A stretch of DNA of 6,749 bases from an uncultured Lachnospiraceae bacterium (GTDB taxonomy: Bacteria > Bacillota > Clostridia > Lachnospirales > Lachnospiraceae): NCBI GenBank assembly GCA_902803635.1, contig CADCQU010000167.1, forward strand, positions 1-6,749. Direction: 5' to 3'. Below the pieces are notes generated by a model. It saw only the letters and a program-made list of their open reading frames with translations. It was not told the DNA's origin and did not search any database. A program made the translations under genes and the position numbers. Below are positions 5,844-6,749 of this stretch, in pieces. How positions within the stretch are numbered: position 1 is the stretch's first letter; each line of letters opens with the position of its first letter.

Positions 5844-5878
5844 AGGGTAGAGGGAGGCGAAAGCCGAACCTCTACCCT
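5844..5878 (+). terminator. Strong hairpin with GAAA tetraloop, possible terminator
   Basis: GGGTAGAGG (5845-5853) pairs perfectly with CCTCTACCC (5869-5877), and an A-T pair extends the stem. Inside, GGC (5856-5858) and GCC (5863-5865) close a GAAA tetraloop above a purine-rich internal loop (GA facing GAA). TTT then CTC follows. It lies 75 bases after the small gene. The T-run is short, so termination is plausible but not certain, and the GNRA loop with tandem G-A contacts would also suit a structured RNA. Confidence 0.5.
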
Positions 5879-5885
5879 TTCTCGC

Positions 5886-5928
5886 GAGCCGCGTGCTGCC
5901 GAAGGCAGCTATTTTCCTTACGCGGCTC
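5886..5928. repeat. Nested hairpin with one-sided bulge
   Basis: GAGCCGCGT (5886-5894) pairs perfectly with ACGCGGCTC (5920-5928). The inner stem GCTGCC/GGCAGC (5895-5900/5904-5909, GAA loop) stacks directly on it, leaving a ten-base T-rich bulge (5910-5919) on the 3' side only. This is too regular to be chance. It is either part of a REP-like element or a folded RNA, and no protein role is supported. Confidence 0.55.
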
Positions 5929-5939
5929 TGTGAATCAGC

Positions 5940-5971
5940 AAACAGGGGACGGTCAATTCCGCCCCCTGTTT
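5940..5971. terminator. Bidirectional terminator-like hairpin between convergent genes
   Basis: AAACAGGGG (5940-5948) pairs with CCCCTGTTT (5963-5971), and an inner CGG/CCG (5950-5952/5959-5961) lengthens the stem above one A-C mismatch. On the plus strand a T-rich run follows. On the minus strand it lies 10 bases after the stop of the membrane protein gene, and the stem itself ends in TTT. Placement between convergent units fits a shared terminator. The GGGGACGG core resembles repeats frequent in Clostridia, from general recollection. Confidence 0.6.
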
Positions 5972-5981
5972 CTTTTCCCTC

Positions 5982-6749
5982 TTATTTTCTTTTCAGGAGC
6001 ACCGCCCCCGAATCAAGAACGGTTGCCTCGTAGCCGAGCTTTTCGTAATGCGCCGCAAATTCCGTATAGAGACTTTCAATATAGATGGCGTCCGGCCATT
6101 TGTCCGGACAGAGTTGAAAATAGGTATCCAGCCGCTTGACGCTCTTCTTGTCAACCCCGGACAGCCAGGCGGAGTAGGTGGCCATTTCCTTCTCGGTGCT
6201 GAGGTACAGCCGCGTGTTGCGGGAGAGGAAGAGCACCTTCTGGATTTCCGGATCCTTGCGGATCAGGGTGACGTTCTTTTCCTGCGTCCGGTACTTTTCG
6301 AGCTTCTCCTTCGTCATGAGGATGCCCTTCTCCGGCCCGCTTTTGGCCCGGACAGTCTGGGCGGCCATGCCTCCCTCCTCCCAGAAGACGGAGGAATAGC
6401 GGAGGGAGATTTCCGCATAAAATTGCAGCCCGAGCAAGGCCGCCGCAGCCACCGTAAAAACATACGTGCAGGCCTTTTTCCCGTTTTCTCGCAGCCGGCC
6501 TTCCAGATAGCCCACCAGCATCACGATGGTTGCCACGGTCATTACGGTCGAGGCCGAGGAGATGGCGTAAAATTTCTGGTTGGAGGAGAGATGGATGCAG
6601 TACGTGTATACAAGCCCCGGAATCCAGAGCAGCCAGAAGGGCAGCCGGATCGCCTTGTCGCGGGAGTGCAGGGCGAGGCAGGGGGCCAGAAGGCTGATCG
6701 GGAACATGACATAGTTGAGGTAGGGATTCTCGATAAGGAAGCCCAGCTC
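5982..6749 (-). CDS. Polytopic membrane protein, C-terminal part (partial, runs off the window)
   Basis: The frame is open to the right edge, so the ATG at 6707 is internal and at least 14 more codons precede it (ELGFLIENPYLNYV). The visible 255 residues hold about four hydrophobic segments: the one starting near NYVMFPISLLAPC, then LPFWLLWIPGLVYTYC, SASTVMTVATIVMLVGYL, and CTYVFTVAAAALLGLQFYA. A soluble tail of roughly 140 residues follows, with the sequences ILMTKEKLEKYR, VLFLSRNTRLYLSTEKE and WPDAIYIESLYTEF. A multi-span membrane part with a C-terminal extracytoplasmic domain is seen in integral membrane glycosyltransferases and similar cell-envelope proteins, but no motif proves this. The gene ends in LKRK and is followed by a hairpin terminator. 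Confidence 0.75.
   Translation of the reverse strand, partial: ELGFLIENPYLNYVMFPISLLAPCLALHSRDKAIRLPFWLLWIPGLVYTYCIHLSSNQKFYAISSASTVMTVATIVMLVGYLEGRLRENGKKACTYVFTVAAAALLGLQFYAEISLRYSSVFWEEGGMAAQTVRAKSGPEKGILMTKEKLEKYRTQEKNVTLIRKDPEIQKVLFLSRNTRLYLSTEKEMATYSAWLSGVDKKSVKRLDTYFQLCPDKWPDAIYIESLYTEFAAHYEKLGYEATVLDSGAVLLKRK

Noticed and set aside
5813..5846. CTGATG followed by GAAA, resembling a hammerhead ribozyme core.
   Set aside because: The conserved A after CTGATG is a G, no stem II can form between the boxes, and the flanking stems are missing.
5766..5933. 55-codon open frame starting with an ATGA overlap at the stop of the small Lys/Glu/Pro-rich gene.
   Set aside because: Its second half is simply the translation of two strong hairpins, the ribosome binding site is weak, and the product resembles nothing known. 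The overlap is probably chance.

Overview
The window comes from a bacterial chromosome with moderately GC-rich genes, strong AGGAGG-type ribosome binding sites and compact operons. It also carries GC-rich palindromic intergenic repeats of the kind often seen in gut Firmicutes. An anaerobic or gut-associated Firmicute (Clostridia or Negativicutes) is the best guess, from the AmmeMemoRadiSam genes, the DUF234-type ATPase and the repeats. Nothing fixes the genus.

Layout. Bases 1-79 hold the last 25 codons of an upstream gene (+). Bases 117-1238 encode a tRNA-dihydrouridine synthase whose N-terminal part carries an unusual insert of about 50 residues containing an internal repeat. Bases 1239-1509 hold two related palindromic repeats and the leader of the next operon. 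Bases 1510-3759 are a two-gene AmmeMemoRadiSam operon: a LigB/Memo-like dioxygenase domain fused to an AMMECR1 domain, followed by the partner radical SAM enzyme. A clear intrinsic terminator follows (3796-3831). On the minus strand, 3862-5286 encodes an AAA+ ATPase with a winged-helix segment and a PD-(D/E)XK-like C-terminal domain. It has its own well-formed promoter, which overlaps inverted repeats. Bases 5518-5769 (+) encode a small Lys/Glu/Pro-rich protein of unknown function. Bases 5844-5971 form three consecutive hairpins. Bases 5982-6749 (-) are the C-terminal part of a polytopic membrane protein that runs off the window.

How the genes work together. The fusion protein and radical SAM enzyme belong to a widely conserved three-domain set (AMMECR1, Memo, radical SAM) whose substrate, to my knowledge, is unknown. 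Here it is reduced to two adjacent genes, which implies a single joint reaction. The ATPase/nuclease gene is an independent transcription unit and looks like an accessory gene. The dihydrouridine synthase is a housekeeping tRNA modification enzyme.

The most unexpected signal is at the DNA level. The hexamer CAAATG/CATTTG occurs 24 times by hand count, in both orientations and in all six codon phases, where base composition predicts about two to three. Single-base variants that I counted by hand occur 2-7 times each. This resembles a dispersed recognition sequence, such as a DNA uptake-type word, and is the top candidate for follow-up.
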